Shown one piece after another: positions 34,951 through 44,950 of a stretch of DNA of 64,000 bases. The DNA comes from Lachnoclostridium sp. Marseille-P6806 (GTDB lineage Bacteria; Bacillota; Clostridia; Lachnospirales; Lachnospiraceae): assembly GCF_900625025.1 (NCBI RefSeq), contig NZ_LR130577.1:233901-297900 (forward strand). Reading direction: 5' to 3'. How positions within the stretch are numbered: the stretch's first letter is position 1; each line of letters starts with the position of its first letter. The position numbers and the translations under genes are program-made. Under the pieces are notes generated by a model, which saw nothing but the letters and a program-made list of their open reading frames with translations, did not search any database and was not told the origin of the DNA.

Positions 34951-35022
34951 AAAAAACAAGAATGCCCAAAGGACGCGGCTCGCCTCCCTCTCTCCGGCGC
35001 ATCCGGCGTTCTAATAGGCATT
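34951..35022 (-). terminator. Possible terminator behind the phosphosugar transferase gene
   Basis: The end of the gene (AATGCC) can pair with GGCATT about 50 bp later, followed on the minus strand by CTTGTTTTTTG. The large loop contains smaller GC hairpins. The T-tract is good but the structure is weak, so partial read-through into the LCP gene is expected. Confidence 0.4.
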
Positions 35023-36420
35023 TCTGTTGATAAAGCCCTTGAAAACGGTAAGAAACAGAATCCGCAGGTCAAAGCCCGCGCTCCAGTTTTCAATATAGTA
35101 GAGATCGTACTCGATTCTCTTGCGTATCGAGGTATCCCCGCGATAGCCGTTCACCTGCGCCCAGCCCGTGATTCCCGGCCGGACCTGATGCTTGACCATA
35201 TAGCGGGGGATCTCCTCCCGGAACTTGCGGACAAACTGCGGCCTCTCCGGACGCGGCCCCACAAGACTCATGCTCCCGGCAAGCACGTTGAAAAACTGGG
35301 GCATCTCGTCGATACTCGTCCGGCGCAGGAACGCCCCGAAGCCGGTAACCCGTGCGTCGTTCCGCGTCGTCCAGCCTTTCTGCTCCTCCTCCTTTGTCTG
35401 CACCACCATCGTCCGGAACTTATACATCATGAACGGCTTACTATGAAGTCCCACCCGCTCCTGCCGGTAAATGACCGGCCCGCGGCTCGTGAGCTTCGTC
35501 CCGACGGCGGCAAAGAGCATAACCGGCGAAAACAATACAATGCAGAAGAGACTTCCGAGAATGTCCACGACACGCTTTACAAAGATATTCCAGCTGTTGG
35601 TCAGCGGCACATAGCGGATGTTGATGACCGGCAGCCCCATCAGGTCCTCCGTGTAGGGGTGGCTGGGGAAGAGAGAGCTGTAATCCGGGATGAACTTCGT
35701 GTGCACGCCCGATTTCTCGCAGTCGTCCACAATCTTTTCGAGATCGTCGTAGTCGTTGAGCGACAGCGTGATCGCAATTTCGTCGAGCTTGTTCTCCGGG
35801 AGAATGTACTGGAGATTCTCAATGCTCCCCAGAACCCGTATTCCCTTGTAGACGGTTCCCCGCGGCACATGGTTGTCCAAGATTCCGTGCACGACATATC
35901 CCCACTGCCCGTTCGTGAGAATGCGGTCGATGTACGCCTCGGCCGCGCGGGAATAACCGATGCACAGGACATGCTTCAGATTTCTTCCGCTGTGGCGGAT
36001 GCGGTAGAGAATCGAGCGGAACGCATAGTGAATGACGCAGGTGAGGAGAATATTGAACACATAGAACAGTGCGATAAATGTCTTGGAAAAATCGTTCAGC
36101 TCCGTGAGGAAGAACGCCACGATCACGCCGATGACGCCGATGGTGTTCGCACGGAAAATCTCCGCGAACTCACCGCGGATGCGCGTGATACGCCGGGAGC
36201 TGTACAGTGAGCCGGCCGAGTACAGGACGAGATAAAACGGCACAATAAAATACAGCGCCGAAAAATACGTCCGCGCCGAGTAGGCCGTGACGCCGGGCGT
36301 CGTGGTCGCAAGAGGCGAACTGAACTTAATCAGCCACGCGAGCACATAGGAGCCGACGACGGCCGCGCCGTCGAGCACCACATGCAGACGGTTAAAATAT
36401 GTCTGATTATCCTTGATCAT
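35011..36420 (-). CDS. Undecaprenyl-phosphate sugar phosphotransferase (initiating transferase)
   Basis: A 469-residue polyprenyl-phosphate hexose-1-phosphate transferase. Four to five membrane helices (10-125), a Rossmann-like CoA-binding domain (about 140-255, [18 protein letters not shown]) and the catalytic C-terminal part (275-469) are visible: [50 protein letters not shown] and GPRPERPQF. It loads the first sugar phosphate on the lipid carrier at the inner membrane face, starting polysaccharide synthesis. The sugar (glucose, galactose or a GlcNAc derivative) cannot be read from the sequence. Confidence 0.92.
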   Translation of the reverse strand: MIKDNQTYFNRLHVVLDGAAVVGSYVLAWLIKFSSPLATTTPGVTAYSARTYFSALYFIVPFYLVLYSAGSLYSSRRITRIRGEFAEIFRANTIGVIGVIVAFFLTELNDFSKTFIALFYVFNILLTCVIHYAFRSILYRIRHSGRNLKHVLCIGYSRAAEAYIDRILTNGQWGYVVHGILDNHVPRGTVYKGIRVLGSIENLQYILPENKLDEIAITLSLNDYDDLEKIVDDCEKSGVHTKFIPDYSSLFPSHPYTEDLMGLPVINIRYVPLTNSWNIFVKRVVDILGSLFCIVLFSPVMLFAAVGTKLTSRGPVIYRQERVGLHSKPFMMYKFRTMVVQTKEEEQKGWTTRNDARVTGFGAFLRRTSIDEMPQFFNVLAGSMSLVGPRPERPQFVRKFREEIPRYMVKHQVRPGITGWAQVNGYRGDTSIRKRIEYDLYYIENWSAGFDLRILFLTVFKGFINRNAY

Positions 36421-36444
36421 GGAATCTCCATGCTGCCTGCTGCA

Positions 36445-37536
36445 TCACCGCAGTCTCTTTCCGATATTCTCCCAGAGCGCGAGCTGAATGGCAAGATAAT
36501 TGCCGAGACGCCACGGGGAAAACCGGACTTTCCCGCCGAGATACAGCGGATGGATCAGCGGTCTCTCCCGCTCCTCCTCTTCCCCGGAGACGATCCCGGC
36601 CTCCTCCCAGATGGTCCCCTTTTCCGGCGAGTCCAGACGGCGCATCGCCTCGCCGTACTTCGCACGCTCTATGAGATAGCTTCCCCGGACGAGCCCGCTC
36701 TCATACGCCTCCCCCAGACCTCGGGCCGCAAAATAGCGGCGTTTCACCGCGCGGCCGAGGAGGATCAGGGGCATATTGAAATAATATTGAAAGGCGGGCA
36801 TGTTTTTCCACAGGAGATACCGGTTGTTGCCCGCCGTCATGAGCTCCTTGAACTCGTTGTGCACGGAGCCGCTCGTCGCGCTGCCCGCATGATACACCAC
36901 AGCTTTCGGCTCATACCGGTTTGAAAAACCGGCAAGCCGCGCGCGCCATCCGATGTCCACATCCTCGAGATAGCAGTAATGGCGCTCATCAAAGTAGCCG
37001 ATCCGGTCAAACAGCTCCCGTCGGTAAATGGCCGCCCCCGCGCAGGCAGAAAAGACCGGCCCCGGCTTCATAAAGCTCTCCGCCTGCCGCGCCTTGCCCC
37101 GGGCGAAAGCCCAGCCCAGCGCACAGTAGAAGTCACCGGCGTCATCAATGACATCCGGATCCCGCAGGGACAGCATTCTCGCCTGCACCGAAAAGGCCCG
37201 GGAATGCTGGATGATCGCCGTCCACAGCTCCTCGATGCAGCGGGGATCCACCGTGGTGTCGTTGTTGAGGAGGCATACGTAGGGCGTCCTCGTGATCCGC
37301 AGGCCGCTGTTCACTGCGTGGCAGAAGCCGGTGTTGGTTTTCAGACGCAGCAGGGTAAAACGATCGCGCTTCGCCTGATACTCGTCGCGGATCAGCTCAA
37401 AGCTCCCGTCGTCCGAGGCGTTGTCCACCACGATGATCTCCGGCACCAGCGTCCCGGCAAGCAGGGAATCCAGACACGCCCCGATATACTGCATTCCGTT
37501 GTAATTCGGAATGACAACCGTCACCTGATCTCTCAT
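36445..37536 (-). CDS. GT2 family glycosyltransferase
   Basis: The product has 363 residues. The GT-A fold begins at once (VTVVIPNYNGMQYIGACLDSL), with VVDNASDDGS, the DXD-like LLNNDTTVDP, and EDVDIGWRARLAGF as the likely catalytic-base region. It resembles WbbL-type rhamnosyltransferases, with a C-terminal helical part that may touch the membrane. It starts seven bases after the stop of the previous gene in the cluster, so they are cotranscribed. Linkage and donor are inferred from the dTDP-rhamnose genes only. Confidence 0.82.
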   Translation of the reverse strand: MRDQVTVVIPNYNGMQYIGACLDSLLAGTLVPEIIVVDNASDDGSFELIRDEYQAKRDRFTLLRLKTNTGFCHAVNSGLRITRTPYVCLLNNDTTVDPRCIEELWTAIIQHSRAFSVQARMLSLRDPDVIDDAGDFYCALGWAFARGKARQAESFMKPGPVFSACAGAAIYRRELFDRIGYFDERHYCYLEDVDIGWRARLAGFSNRYEPKAVVYHAGSATSGSVHNEFKELMTAGNNRYLLWKNMPAFQYYFNMPLILLGRAVKRRYFAARGLGEAYESGLVRGSYLIERAKYGEAMRRLDSPEKGTIWEEAGIVSGEEEERERPLIHPLYLGGKVRFSPWRLGNYLAIQLALWENIGKRLR

Positions 37537-37545
37537 CATCCGTCC

Positions 37546-38892
37546 TTATTTCTCAAGGCGCGTCACCATGGACGGCTCCCAGACCGTCACATAGCCCAGC
37601 GCCGCCGCCCGGCGGCAGAATTCGATGCTCTCCCGGCGGTAATCCCTGCCGTCATCCATGATGTGAGCGTCGTAATCACTGCCGAATACCTCGCGGTAAA
37701 GGCCCTGCAGCTCCGGCCGGATCCGCATGCAGCGGACATCCACCGCCGCCGCGTTCTGCCTCGTGTCAGCCCGGTGCATCGGCCCGCTCCATTTTTCGTG
37801 CATTCCCTCAAACATCACGCGGCCGTCACTGTCGAACATGCCGCCGACAATCCGTCTTCGTCTGTTGACCACCTTGCCGCCGACAATTCCCACATCCGTC
37901 CGGGCCGCAAAAATATCCGGCTCATAGCTCACGTCATAAAAGCCGCGGTGCCGGGAATGACGGACTAAGGCCCGGATCCCCGCGCTCCGGAAATAATCCG
38001 CCAGCGCCGCCCGGCCCGCCTCGGCCGCATAATCCTTGCCGCATGGGTCGCCCGCCGTGGAACCCGCGTGCGTCCGCCAGTGATAGAGCACCTTTGCCAC
38101 ATGACATACATTGGTATGCGGCGCCCGCAGGAGAAGATCATAGTCCTGCGCCCCGTCGTACTCGCTGCGGAGCCGCAGAGCAAGAAACAGGCCGCGCTTC
38201 ATGACCAGCAGATGGCAGATATAGTTATTGCAGAGAAAATAATCATAATTGAAGTCCGGCTTGCGGTTCCGCTCAAAATAGCGTTCCCCGCTCTCGTCGC
38301 ACTTGTCCTCGTCGGAATACAGAATCTCGCAGTCTGTCTTGAGAATCCCCATCGCCGCCTCGAACAGAGCGTCCGGCGTGAGAAAATCGTCGTGATCCAG
38401 AAGCGCGATATAATCCCCCTGCGCAAAGACCGCCGCCGCATTGGTGTTGCGGGAAATGCCGCCGTTCGCGGAAAGACGGTGATAGTGAATGCGCGCATCC
38501 TCATATTCCGAGGCGACCCGGCGGACCGAGTCGCTCATGCTCGCATCCGCCAGAATCAGCTCCCAGCTCCCGTAGCTCTGCGCCGTCACGGAATCGAGCA
38601 GCGCGCGGAGATAGGACTCCTCCGTCTCATAGGCAGGCACCAGAATCGAGATCCGCGGCATGACCCGGCCTGCAAATTCCGGCCCGAACACCTCCTCCGG
38701 CGTCGCCCCCTGATTCAGGCACTCCCAGATCGCCCGCTGCGAGCGCAGAACCTCCTGTTCCGGAGGCACATAGGTATAGCTCCGGTCCGCCGCTTTCTCC
38801 GCAAGACGCTCCGCCGCTGCGTAGAAAGTCTCTGCCGCACCGTTCCGCCGGAAATAATTCAGTGTTTTATGGATATTCGTAAAAAAAGACAT
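37546..38892 (-). CDS. GT2 family glycosyltransferase
   Basis: The product has about 448 residues. ATG at 38892 (MSFFTNIHKTL) has a closely spaced GGAG; ATG at 38901 and a TTG at 38913 are alternatives. After a helical N-terminus (1-80) the GT-A domain appears (ISILVPAYETEESYLRALLDSV), with ALLDHDDFL as the metal-binding motif and a QDYDLLLR base motif. The C-terminal third contains MDDGRDYRRESIEFCRRA and ends in an acidic-basic segment. It belongs to the surface polysaccharide cluster between phosphoglucomutase and another GT2 gene. Confidence 0.82.
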   Translation of the reverse strand: MSFFTNIHKTLNYFRRNGAAETFYAAAERLAEKAADRSYTYVPPEQEVLRSQRAIWECLNQGATPEEVFGPEFAGRVMPRISILVPAYETEESYLRALLDSVTAQSYGSWELILADASMSDSVRRVASEYEDARIHYHRLSANGGISRNTNAAAVFAQGDYIALLDHDDFLTPDALFEAAMGILKTDCEILYSDEDKCDESGERYFERNRKPDFNYDYFLCNNYICHLLVMKRGLFLALRLRSEYDGAQDYDLLLRAPHTNVCHVAKVLYHWRTHAGSTAGDPCGKDYAAEAGRAALADYFRSAGIRALVRHSRHRGFYDVSYEPDIFAARTDVGIVGGKVVNRRRRIVGGMFDSDGRVMFEGMHEKWSGPMHRADTRQNAAAVDVRCMRIRPELQGLYREVFGSDYDAHIMDDGRDYRRESIEFCRRAAALGYVTVWEPSMVTRLEK

Positions 38893-38952
38893 AGTCTCCA
38901 TGCCGGGGAACAATTCCCAGGCGCGGCAGGCGTCTGCCGCGCCCTGTGAACG

Positions 38953-40686
38953 TCAATCGCCGATCAGCTTCTTCACGGCCTCGGAGAGCTCCCGGTTCTG
39001 CGCCTCTCCGTCCGCAAGGCTCATCCCACGGACGCCGATATAGAACTTGATCTTCGGCTCCGTCCCCGAGGGGCGGGCGCAGACCCACGCATCCTCATCC
39101 AGCGCAAAGTACAGAACATTCGACTTCGGAAGCCCCGTAGGGGACGTCTCCCCCGTCCCGGGCCTCCGGATGATGCCGGCCTCATAATCCCGGAACTCCA
39201 GCACATTCCAGCGTCCCAGCGTCGCCGGCGGTTCTTTTCTCAGGCGGTCCATGAGCGCCGCGATTTTCCCCGCGCCCTCGATCCCGGGCATCGTGATGGC
39301 GATCTGCGTCTCCTTATAATAGCCGTACTCCTCATAAATCCGGAGCATCTGATCCCAGAGCGTCAGCCCCTGCCTCTTATAGAACGCGGCGGCCTCGCAG
39401 AGCAGCATGACCGCGACCGGCGCATCCTTATCCCGCGCGTGCGTCCCGGCGAGACACCCGTAGGACTCCTCCAGACCGAACACATAATGATAGGACTGCT
39501 CCGCCTCAAACAGACGGATCTGCTCCCCGATATATTTGAAGCCCGTCAGGCACTCCACATAATGCAGGCCGTACTTTTCCGCGATGGCCCGCGCGAGGTT
39601 GGTCGTAACAATGGTCGTAACAAAGGCCGGATTCGCGGGCAGTGTTCCGTTTGCGCTCCGCTCCCGCAGAATATACTCCGCGATCAGCATGCCCGACATA
39701 TTGCCGGTAAAGGCGACGTATTTTCCGGTCTTCGCGTCTTTGACATAGACGCCGAGGCGATCCGCATCCGGATCCGTCGCGAGAACAATGTCCGCGTCCT
39801 TTTCCTCTGCGAGCGCAAGAGCGAGGCGGAACGCCTCCGGGTCCTCCGGATTCGGATAAGCCAGCGTCGTAAACTCCGGATCCGGATCACGCTGCTCCGG
39901 AACCACATAGACGTGCCGGAAGCCGAGCTCGGTCAGAACTCTCTCCACCGGAACGAGCCCCGCGCCGTGGAACGGCGTATATACGATGCGGATGTCGTCC
40001 GCCATCTCCCGGATGATCTCCGGATGAATGATCTGCTTCTTCAGCGCCTCCATATAGGCGTCGTCCACCTCTTTGCCGAAGTACTGAAGAAGTCCCTGCG
40101 TCAACGCCTCCTCCTCGGACATGGTTTTCACTTCGCTGTAATCCGTCACCGCGTTCACTTCCGCGATGATGCCGTTGTCATGGGGCGGCGTGACCTGCGC
40201 GCCGTCCTCCCAGTACGCTTTGTACCCATTGTACTCCGGCGGATTGTGGGACGCCGTGATCTCGACGCCCGCCTGACAGCCAAAATACCGGATTGCAAAG
40301 GATTCCTCCGGTACGGGCCGCAGCGTGTCGGACAGATACGCCTTGATTCCGTTCGCAGCAAGGCAGAGCGCCGTTTCCTTTGCGAACTCCGGGCTCATTT
40401 GGCGGCTGTCATAGGCGATGGCGACACCCTTTTTCGGATCGCCGTTCCGGTTGATGTAATTGGCGAGCCCCTGCGTCGCCCGACGGACGGTATAGAGGTT
40501 CATCCGGTTCGTCCCCGCGCCGATAACTCCACGAAGTCCGCCGGTCCCGAACGCAAGATCCTTGTAGAAGCGATCCTCCACCTCTTTCTCATCATCCCGG
40601 ATCGCGAGAAGCTCCGCCCTCGTTCCCTCGTCAAAATAAGGGTCATTCAGCCAGTATTCAAACAGTTCCATAACCCGCGCTTCCAT
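38953..40686 (-). CDS. Phosphoglucomutase/phosphomannomutase (alpha-D-phosphohexomutase)
   Basis: A 577-residue enzyme of the PgcA type. ATG at 40686 has GGAGG five bases upstream. The phosphoserine loop is TASHNPPEYNGYK with Ser146, the magnesium loop DPDADRLGVYV, the sugar-binding loop GLEESYG, and the C-terminal phosphate loop RPSGTEPKIKFY. It interconverts glucose-6-phosphate and glucose-1-phosphate, directly feeding RfbA encoded in the same cluster. Confidence 0.93.
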   Translation of the reverse strand: MEARVMELFEYWLNDPYFDEGTRAELLAIRDDEKEVEDRFYKDLAFGTGGLRGVIGAGTNRMNLYTVRRATQGLANYINRNGDPKKGVAIAYDSRQMSPEFAKETALCLAANGIKAYLSDTLRPVPEESFAIRYFGCQAGVEITASHNPPEYNGYKAYWEDGAQVTPPHDNGIIAEVNAVTDYSEVKTMSEEEALTQGLLQYFGKEVDDAYMEALKKQIIHPEIIREMADDIRIVYTPFHGAGLVPVERVLTELGFRHVYVVPEQRDPDPEFTTLAYPNPEDPEAFRLALALAEEKDADIVLATDPDADRLGVYVKDAKTGKYVAFTGNMSGMLIAEYILRERSANGTLPANPAFVTTIVTTNLARAIAEKYGLHYVECLTGFKYIGEQIRLFEAEQSYHYVFGLEESYGCLAGTHARDKDAPVAVMLLCEAAAFYKRQGLTLWDQMLRIYEEYGYYKETQIAITMPGIEGAGKIAALMDRLRKEPPATLGRWNVLEFRDYEAGIIRRPGTGETSPTGLPKSNVLYFALDEDAWVCARPSGTEPKIKFYIGVRGMSLADGEAQNRELSEAVKKLIGD

Positions 40687-40731
40687 ATGAACCTCCATTC
40701 TGTTCTTCCTTTTTATTTCTGTCTTTTGTTC

Positions 40732-42777
40732 TTACGTCTGAACCCGCAGCGACAGATCGGACCGGTCCAGCGTGAAGTTCGGATTGTAGTAGGGATCCCC
40801 CTGCTCCAGCACGGCCCGCCATTTTCCCCGGAAGCGCGCCGCCTCCGCCTCGTAGCGCGCGGCTTTCTGCGCGTCCTTTCCGTCCACGTCCGAGCCCCTC
40901 GAAGCCGACTCGTAATGATAGAGCTCGCAGAACGGCGTAAACACATTGAGATACCCCGCCTGCCGCATTTTCAGACACAGATCCACATCGTTGAGCGAGA
41001 TCGCAAATTCCTCGGAAAGACCGGAAACCTGATCCCAGAGAGCCCGCCGGACCATAAGGCAGGCCCCGGTCACCGCCGAGAGGTCCTGCGCGTAGCAGAG
41101 CCGTCCCATGTAGCCGAGGTTCTCCCGGCGCTGCCCGTAAAAGGGATGCCCCGCGGTGCGGTGCGCCCCAAGCCCCAGAATGATTCCGGCGTGCTGGATC
41201 GTCTTGTCCGGATAATACAGCTTGCCGCCCACGCAGGCCACGTCGCGGCGCTGGGCGTACATCAGCAGCTCCTCGATCCAGTTCACGGAAATCACCTGCG
41301 TATCGTTGTTGAGAAGCAGGACATACTCCCCGTGCGAGGCGGCGACGCCCATATTGTTGAGGCTCGCGTAATTAAAGCTCTCCTGCTCCCCCGCATCGAC
41401 AATATGGATGCGGTCGCTGTACGGGCCGCCCGCAAGCTCGCGGTAATAGCTCCGGACCGCCTCCTGCGTACTGCCGTTCTCGACAATGACGATCTCAAAG
41501 TTCTCATAGGTCGATTTGTCAAAAATCGACGTGAGGCAGCGGCGCAGATCGGCCTCGTGATCCCGGTTCGCAATGACAATCGAAACCATCGGATTGCCCT
41601 CGATCTCGTAGGTGATCTTGAAGATCGTCTCAAAGGCGCGCGTGCTGGTAATTCGGAAATTCCGATAGCCGTGACGCCGCAGATGGTCTGCCACGGCCCC
41701 GCGCGCCGCGTCGATGGCATAGGATTTCGCGCGGATGTTGCCCGCCGTGGAACCCGCATGCTGCCGCCAGTAATACAGGAGCTTCGGCACATGGACGATA
41801 TGGCGCGCCTTGTCCGTCAGCCGCAGGATCATATCGTGATCCTGACTGCCGTCATACTGCGGCCGGTAGAGCTCCTCCCCCTCGAGAAGACGCCGGTCAA
41901 AAGCCGAGAGATGGCAGATGTAATTGTTCGCCCGGAGCGTATCGATGGCATAGTCCGGCTTGAAGTGCATCGTCACGAAGTGATCAAGGTCGTTTTCCTT
42001 AAACGTCGCCTCATCGCAGTACAGATAGTCCGCGTCCTGCTCATTGATCGTCTTCACATACCAGTAGAGCACCGACGGATGCAGGTAGTCATCATGGTCA
42101 AACGGCGCGTAAAAATCGCCGGTCGCCAGCACGAGGCAGGCGTTTGTATTGGCCGATATCCCGCCGTTTTTTTCAAGGCGCGTGTATTTGATGCGCCGCG
42201 CGTCTTTCTGCCGGTACTCCTTCACAATGGTTCCGACATACGCATGCTCCGCATCGGAGCCGTCCGCGAGGCAGAGCTCCCAGTTCCCGTAGGTCTGGTT
42301 TTCCACCGAATCGATCATATCCCGCAGGAGCTTCTCCGGTGTATTGTAAAGGGGCACCAGAATGCTGAAGCATATCTGCCGCGGAAGCGCCGCCGCCTCC
42401 GCGGCCTGTCTCGCCCGCTCCGCCTCGTCCGGAAAGCTGGCCGTACCGTAGCTCTTCTGCGCCTGCTTCTCCCGTCTCTTATAGCGGATCTTTTCCGCGA
42501 CGCCGCGGAGAGACCCCTGATTTTTCAGCCGGTCCGACTGACGCCGGACCCAGTGATAGCATTCCCTTGCCGGTCTGCTCGCCCTCCAGACGGGATTTGT
42601 TTTGATGCGGTTCAGCTTAAAGGAGAGGTCGTCCACCTGATCCTCAAGCTGCGCGACCCGGTCCGCGAGATAGGCGCTCTTCACGCGTTCTCTTTCGTAT
42701 TCCGCCCGGTAGTCCCGAGAGAGCTCTTCTTCTCCCGCCTGCCCTGTATTCTGCAATATCTCTTCCGTATTCTGCAT
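40732..42777 (-). CDS. Two-domain GT2 glycosyltransferase
   Basis: The product has 681 residues. A coiled-coil N-terminus (about 20-65) and a basic helix precede two complete GT-A domains. The first is at about 135-385 (FSILVPLYNTPEKL, GGISANTNACL, APFDHDDYLH). The second is at about 395-640 (VSIVIANRDHEADLRRCL, VLLLNNDTQV, SLNDVDLCLKMRQAGY). Such tandem enzymes often add two different sugars or alternate linkages in a repeat unit. Its start lies three bases after the stop of the preceding gene. The order in the operon suggests it builds the repeat unit with the 711-residue enzyme encoded next to it. Confidence 0.85.
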   Translation of the reverse strand: MQNTEEILQNTGQAGEEELSRDYRAEYERERVKSAYLADRVAQLEDQVDDLSFKLNRIKTNPVWRASRPARECYHWVRRQSDRLKNQGSLRGVAEKIRYKRREKQAQKSYGTASFPDEAERARQAAEAAALPRQICFSILVPLYNTPEKLLRDMIDSVENQTYGNWELCLADGSDAEHAYVGTIVKEYRQKDARRIKYTRLEKNGGISANTNACLVLATGDFYAPFDHDDYLHPSVLYWYVKTINEQDADYLYCDEATFKENDLDHFVTMHFKPDYAIDTLRANNYICHLSAFDRRLLEGEELYRPQYDGSQDHDMILRLTDKARHIVHVPKLLYYWRQHAGSTAGNIRAKSYAIDAARGAVADHLRRHGYRNFRITSTRAFETIFKITYEIEGNPMVSIVIANRDHEADLRRCLTSIFDKSTYENFEIVIVENGSTQEAVRSYYRELAGGPYSDRIHIVDAGEQESFNYASLNNMGVAASHGEYVLLLNNDTQVISVNWIEELLMYAQRRDVACVGGKLYYPDKTIQHAGIILGLGAHRTAGHPFYGQRRENLGYMGRLCYAQDLSAVTGACLMVRRALWDQVSGLSEEFAISLNDVDLCLKMRQAGYLNVFTPFCELYHYESASRGSDVDGKDAQKAARYEAEAARFRGKWRAVLEQGDPYYNPNFTLDRSDLSLRVQT

Positions 42778-42780
42778 GCG

Positions 42781-44916
42781 TCACCCTCTGACTTTCAGGA
42801 TCACGTCGCTCCAGTTTACAATGCGCTGCCGGGAGCTGCGGTCCTTTGCCAGCATGCCAACCGTATAATCGCCCTCCGGCAGAATCCCCGCCTCAAAGCA
42901 CGCGATAAATCCGGTCAGATCGACATGGATCTGATCCTTTAGCTGATCCCGGATGTCCTCGCGATACATCGCCCTGACCGGGAGCTCCCAGAGCTCATTC
43001 TCCGCACTGCTTTGGCGAAGCAGGATCGTCCGCTCATAGAGGGCATTGTCCGCGCCGATGACGAACGAATATCCCTTTACATAATAGCCTTTCTTCGTAC
43101 CGGTGGCAAACGGCCCGAGATACCACTCATCCAGACTGTTCGCATACTCCACGCCGAGGCGCAGCACCGGGTTCGTCCACTTCTCCGGCAGCTTCTTTCT
43201 CCGCCGCGAGGGAACCATGGTCTGATGGGAAAGGCTGCGCAGCAGCTCCTCGTCGTAGTCGATCCGGAACTTTGTGACCACCGGATTCTGCGTCATATAT
43301 TTCGCATAGAAAGGATCGACGCCGTAAAGACCCGGATGCGCCCGGAGAAGCGTCTCGAGCTCCTTTGACAGGCGCAGCGACTTGACGCGGTCTTTCCGGT
43401 CGTCTCCCCGGCTCAGCGATTCGTGATGGTAGAGATACATGTTGTTGCGGACAACATTGTAATATCCCTTTTCATAGATCCGGTAGCACAGGTCGATATC
43501 ATTGAATGCGACCGCGAAGCGGTCCTCATCAAAGCCGCCGACCTCGTGGAACAGTTCCGCGCGCACCATGAGGCAGGCCCCCGTGACCGCCATCACATTG
43601 CGGACGCCCTTGTTGAAGCCGAAATAGATTTCCTCCGCGTTGTTCTCATACTGGAGCTTATGAACCGGTCCCACCCGGAGATTCACGACACCGGCATGCT
43701 GGATAATATCCGAGTTCGGGTACAGCAGCTTCATTCCGACCGCGCCGACGTAGGGGAGCTTTGCCTTTTCCGAGAGATAAGACAGCCAGCCCGGCTTGCG
43801 GATCTCGATGTCGTCGTTCAGAAACAGCAGGAGCTCTCCGTTGGCCCGGGAAGCGCCGAGGTTGCACATACGGGAAAAATTGAATTCCGCTTTCTCATAG
43901 AGATAGAGTGAGGCGCCGGCCTCGTTGTGGCGCGCAAGCAGCTCCTCGACAAGGCGGCGGTTCTCGTCCGTGCTGCCGTTGTCCACGATGATCAGTTCAT
44001 AGGGCGACGCCTGCGTATACTGCCCGATCGTTTCGATGCAGCGTCCCAGCACTTCCGGATTGTCCCGGCTGGGAATGATGATGCTGATGAGACGCGTCGC
44101 CGCAGACTCGCTGCTGTAACGGCCGGTCAGCGAATCGCGGATCAGCGGACTGTTCCAGAGCACCGGCCGTTCGTCCCGGTGAAACAGAATCTCCGGAATA
44201 TGCCCGATCGGGAAGCTCCCGCCGGTAAGGAGCGGTGCGTCCTCCCCCTCCGCGGCGGTCTCCGTCACCGTCCGCCGGGAAAACCCGCCCGCCGCCTGTG
44301 CAAGCTTCATGCAGAGCTTCCCGTAGATCCAAGAAGACATGCCGTCGTCCAGATCACTGCGCCTTGCATCCAGCTCTTCCCTGCTGTCCTCCTCGAGAAC
44401 CGAGCGCGCCTCGTAGTCCGACGCCTTGCGGGACGCCGGATTGATGAGCCCCAGCTCCGATGAGCGGAACGCAAAGATGCTGCCGAAATAAAACGTAGAG
44501 AGAAACGTGTCCGGCGCCCAGTCGGATTTCATCCACGGATCGCGGAACAGCCCGTCCGCATCCACACGGTCTTCATCGCCGTATACCAGACCGATCGCCG
44601 GATTTTCCGCAAAGAAATCCCGGATCAGCGTCAGCGCGCAGGGCGTAAGCTGTCCCTCGTCGTCGCAGGCGACAACAAGATCCGGCAGCGCTTCGCCGGA
44701 CAGAAGATAGTTCCGCAGATGTGAGTAGCGCACCGTTTTAATCGAAAGGCGCTCCCCCGCGCTGTGATCCTCCTCCGCAAGCTGAGAGAGAAGAAGCTCC
44801 TCATGCGCGCGATACCATGCGTTATAGGAGGGAGTCAGCCCTCTTCGCTCCGCCTCATAGGCGGCCTGCTCCCGGCGGATCAGCGCCTGCCGGATTGTCG
44901 CTTTCCATTTCACCAA
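42781..44916 (-). CDS. Large GT2 glycosyltransferase with incomplete N-terminal GT-A domain and C-terminal domain
   Basis: The product has about 711 residues. TTG at 44916 is preferred because GGAGG stands nine bases upstream; a GTG at 44943 would add nine residues without a proper site. The first 260 residues hold a degenerate GT-A-like part (VVACDDEGQLTPCALTLIRDF, GLVYGDEDRVDADGL). A complete GT2 domain occupies about 275-525 (ISIIIPSRDNPEVLGRCIETI, LLLFLNDDIEIRKPGW, AFNDIDLCYRIYEKGYYN). The last 150 residues form a beta-rich domain of unknown role. The donor is unknown; dTDP-rhamnose is plausible from context. Confidence 0.8.
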   Translation of the reverse strand: MVKWKATIRQALIRREQAAYEAERRGLTPSYNAWYRAHEELLLSQLAEEDHSAGERLSIKTVRYSHLRNYLLSGEALPDLVVACDDEGQLTPCALTLIRDFFAENPAIGLVYGDEDRVDADGLFRDPWMKSDWAPDTFLSTFYFGSIFAFRSSELGLINPASRKASDYEARSVLEEDSREELDARRSDLDDGMSSWIYGKLCMKLAQAAGGFSRRTVTETAAEGEDAPLLTGGSFPIGHIPEILFHRDERPVLWNSPLIRDSLTGRYSSESAATRLISIIIPSRDNPEVLGRCIETIGQYTQASPYELIIVDNGSTDENRRLVEELLARHNEAGASLYLYEKAEFNFSRMCNLGASRANGELLLFLNDDIEIRKPGWLSYLSEKAKLPYVGAVGMKLLYPNSDIIQHAGVVNLRVGPVHKLQYENNAEEIYFGFNKGVRNVMAVTGACLMVRAELFHEVGGFDEDRFAVAFNDIDLCYRIYEKGYYNVVRNNMYLYHHESLSRGDDRKDRVKSLRLSKELETLLRAHPGLYGVDPFYAKYMTQNPVVTKFRIDYDEELLRSLSHQTMVPSRRRKKLPEKWTNPVLRLGVEYANSLDEWYLGPFATGTKKGYYVKGYSFVIGADNALYERTILLRQSSAENELWELPVRAMYREDIRDQLKDQIHVDLTGFIACFEAGILPEGDYTVGMLAKDRSSRQRIVNWSDVILKVRG

Positions 44917-44950
44917 TTTATACCGCCTCCGTGCCCGGTTCACTTCCGGA

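Noticed and set aside
39439..42942. A 1167-codon open frame on the plus strand opposite two glycosyltransferase genes and phosphoglucomutase
   Set aside because: It is the antisense of well-supported GT2 and phosphohexomutase genes, is rich in Arg/His/Leu as GC-rich shadows are, and has no recognisable domain or ribosome site.
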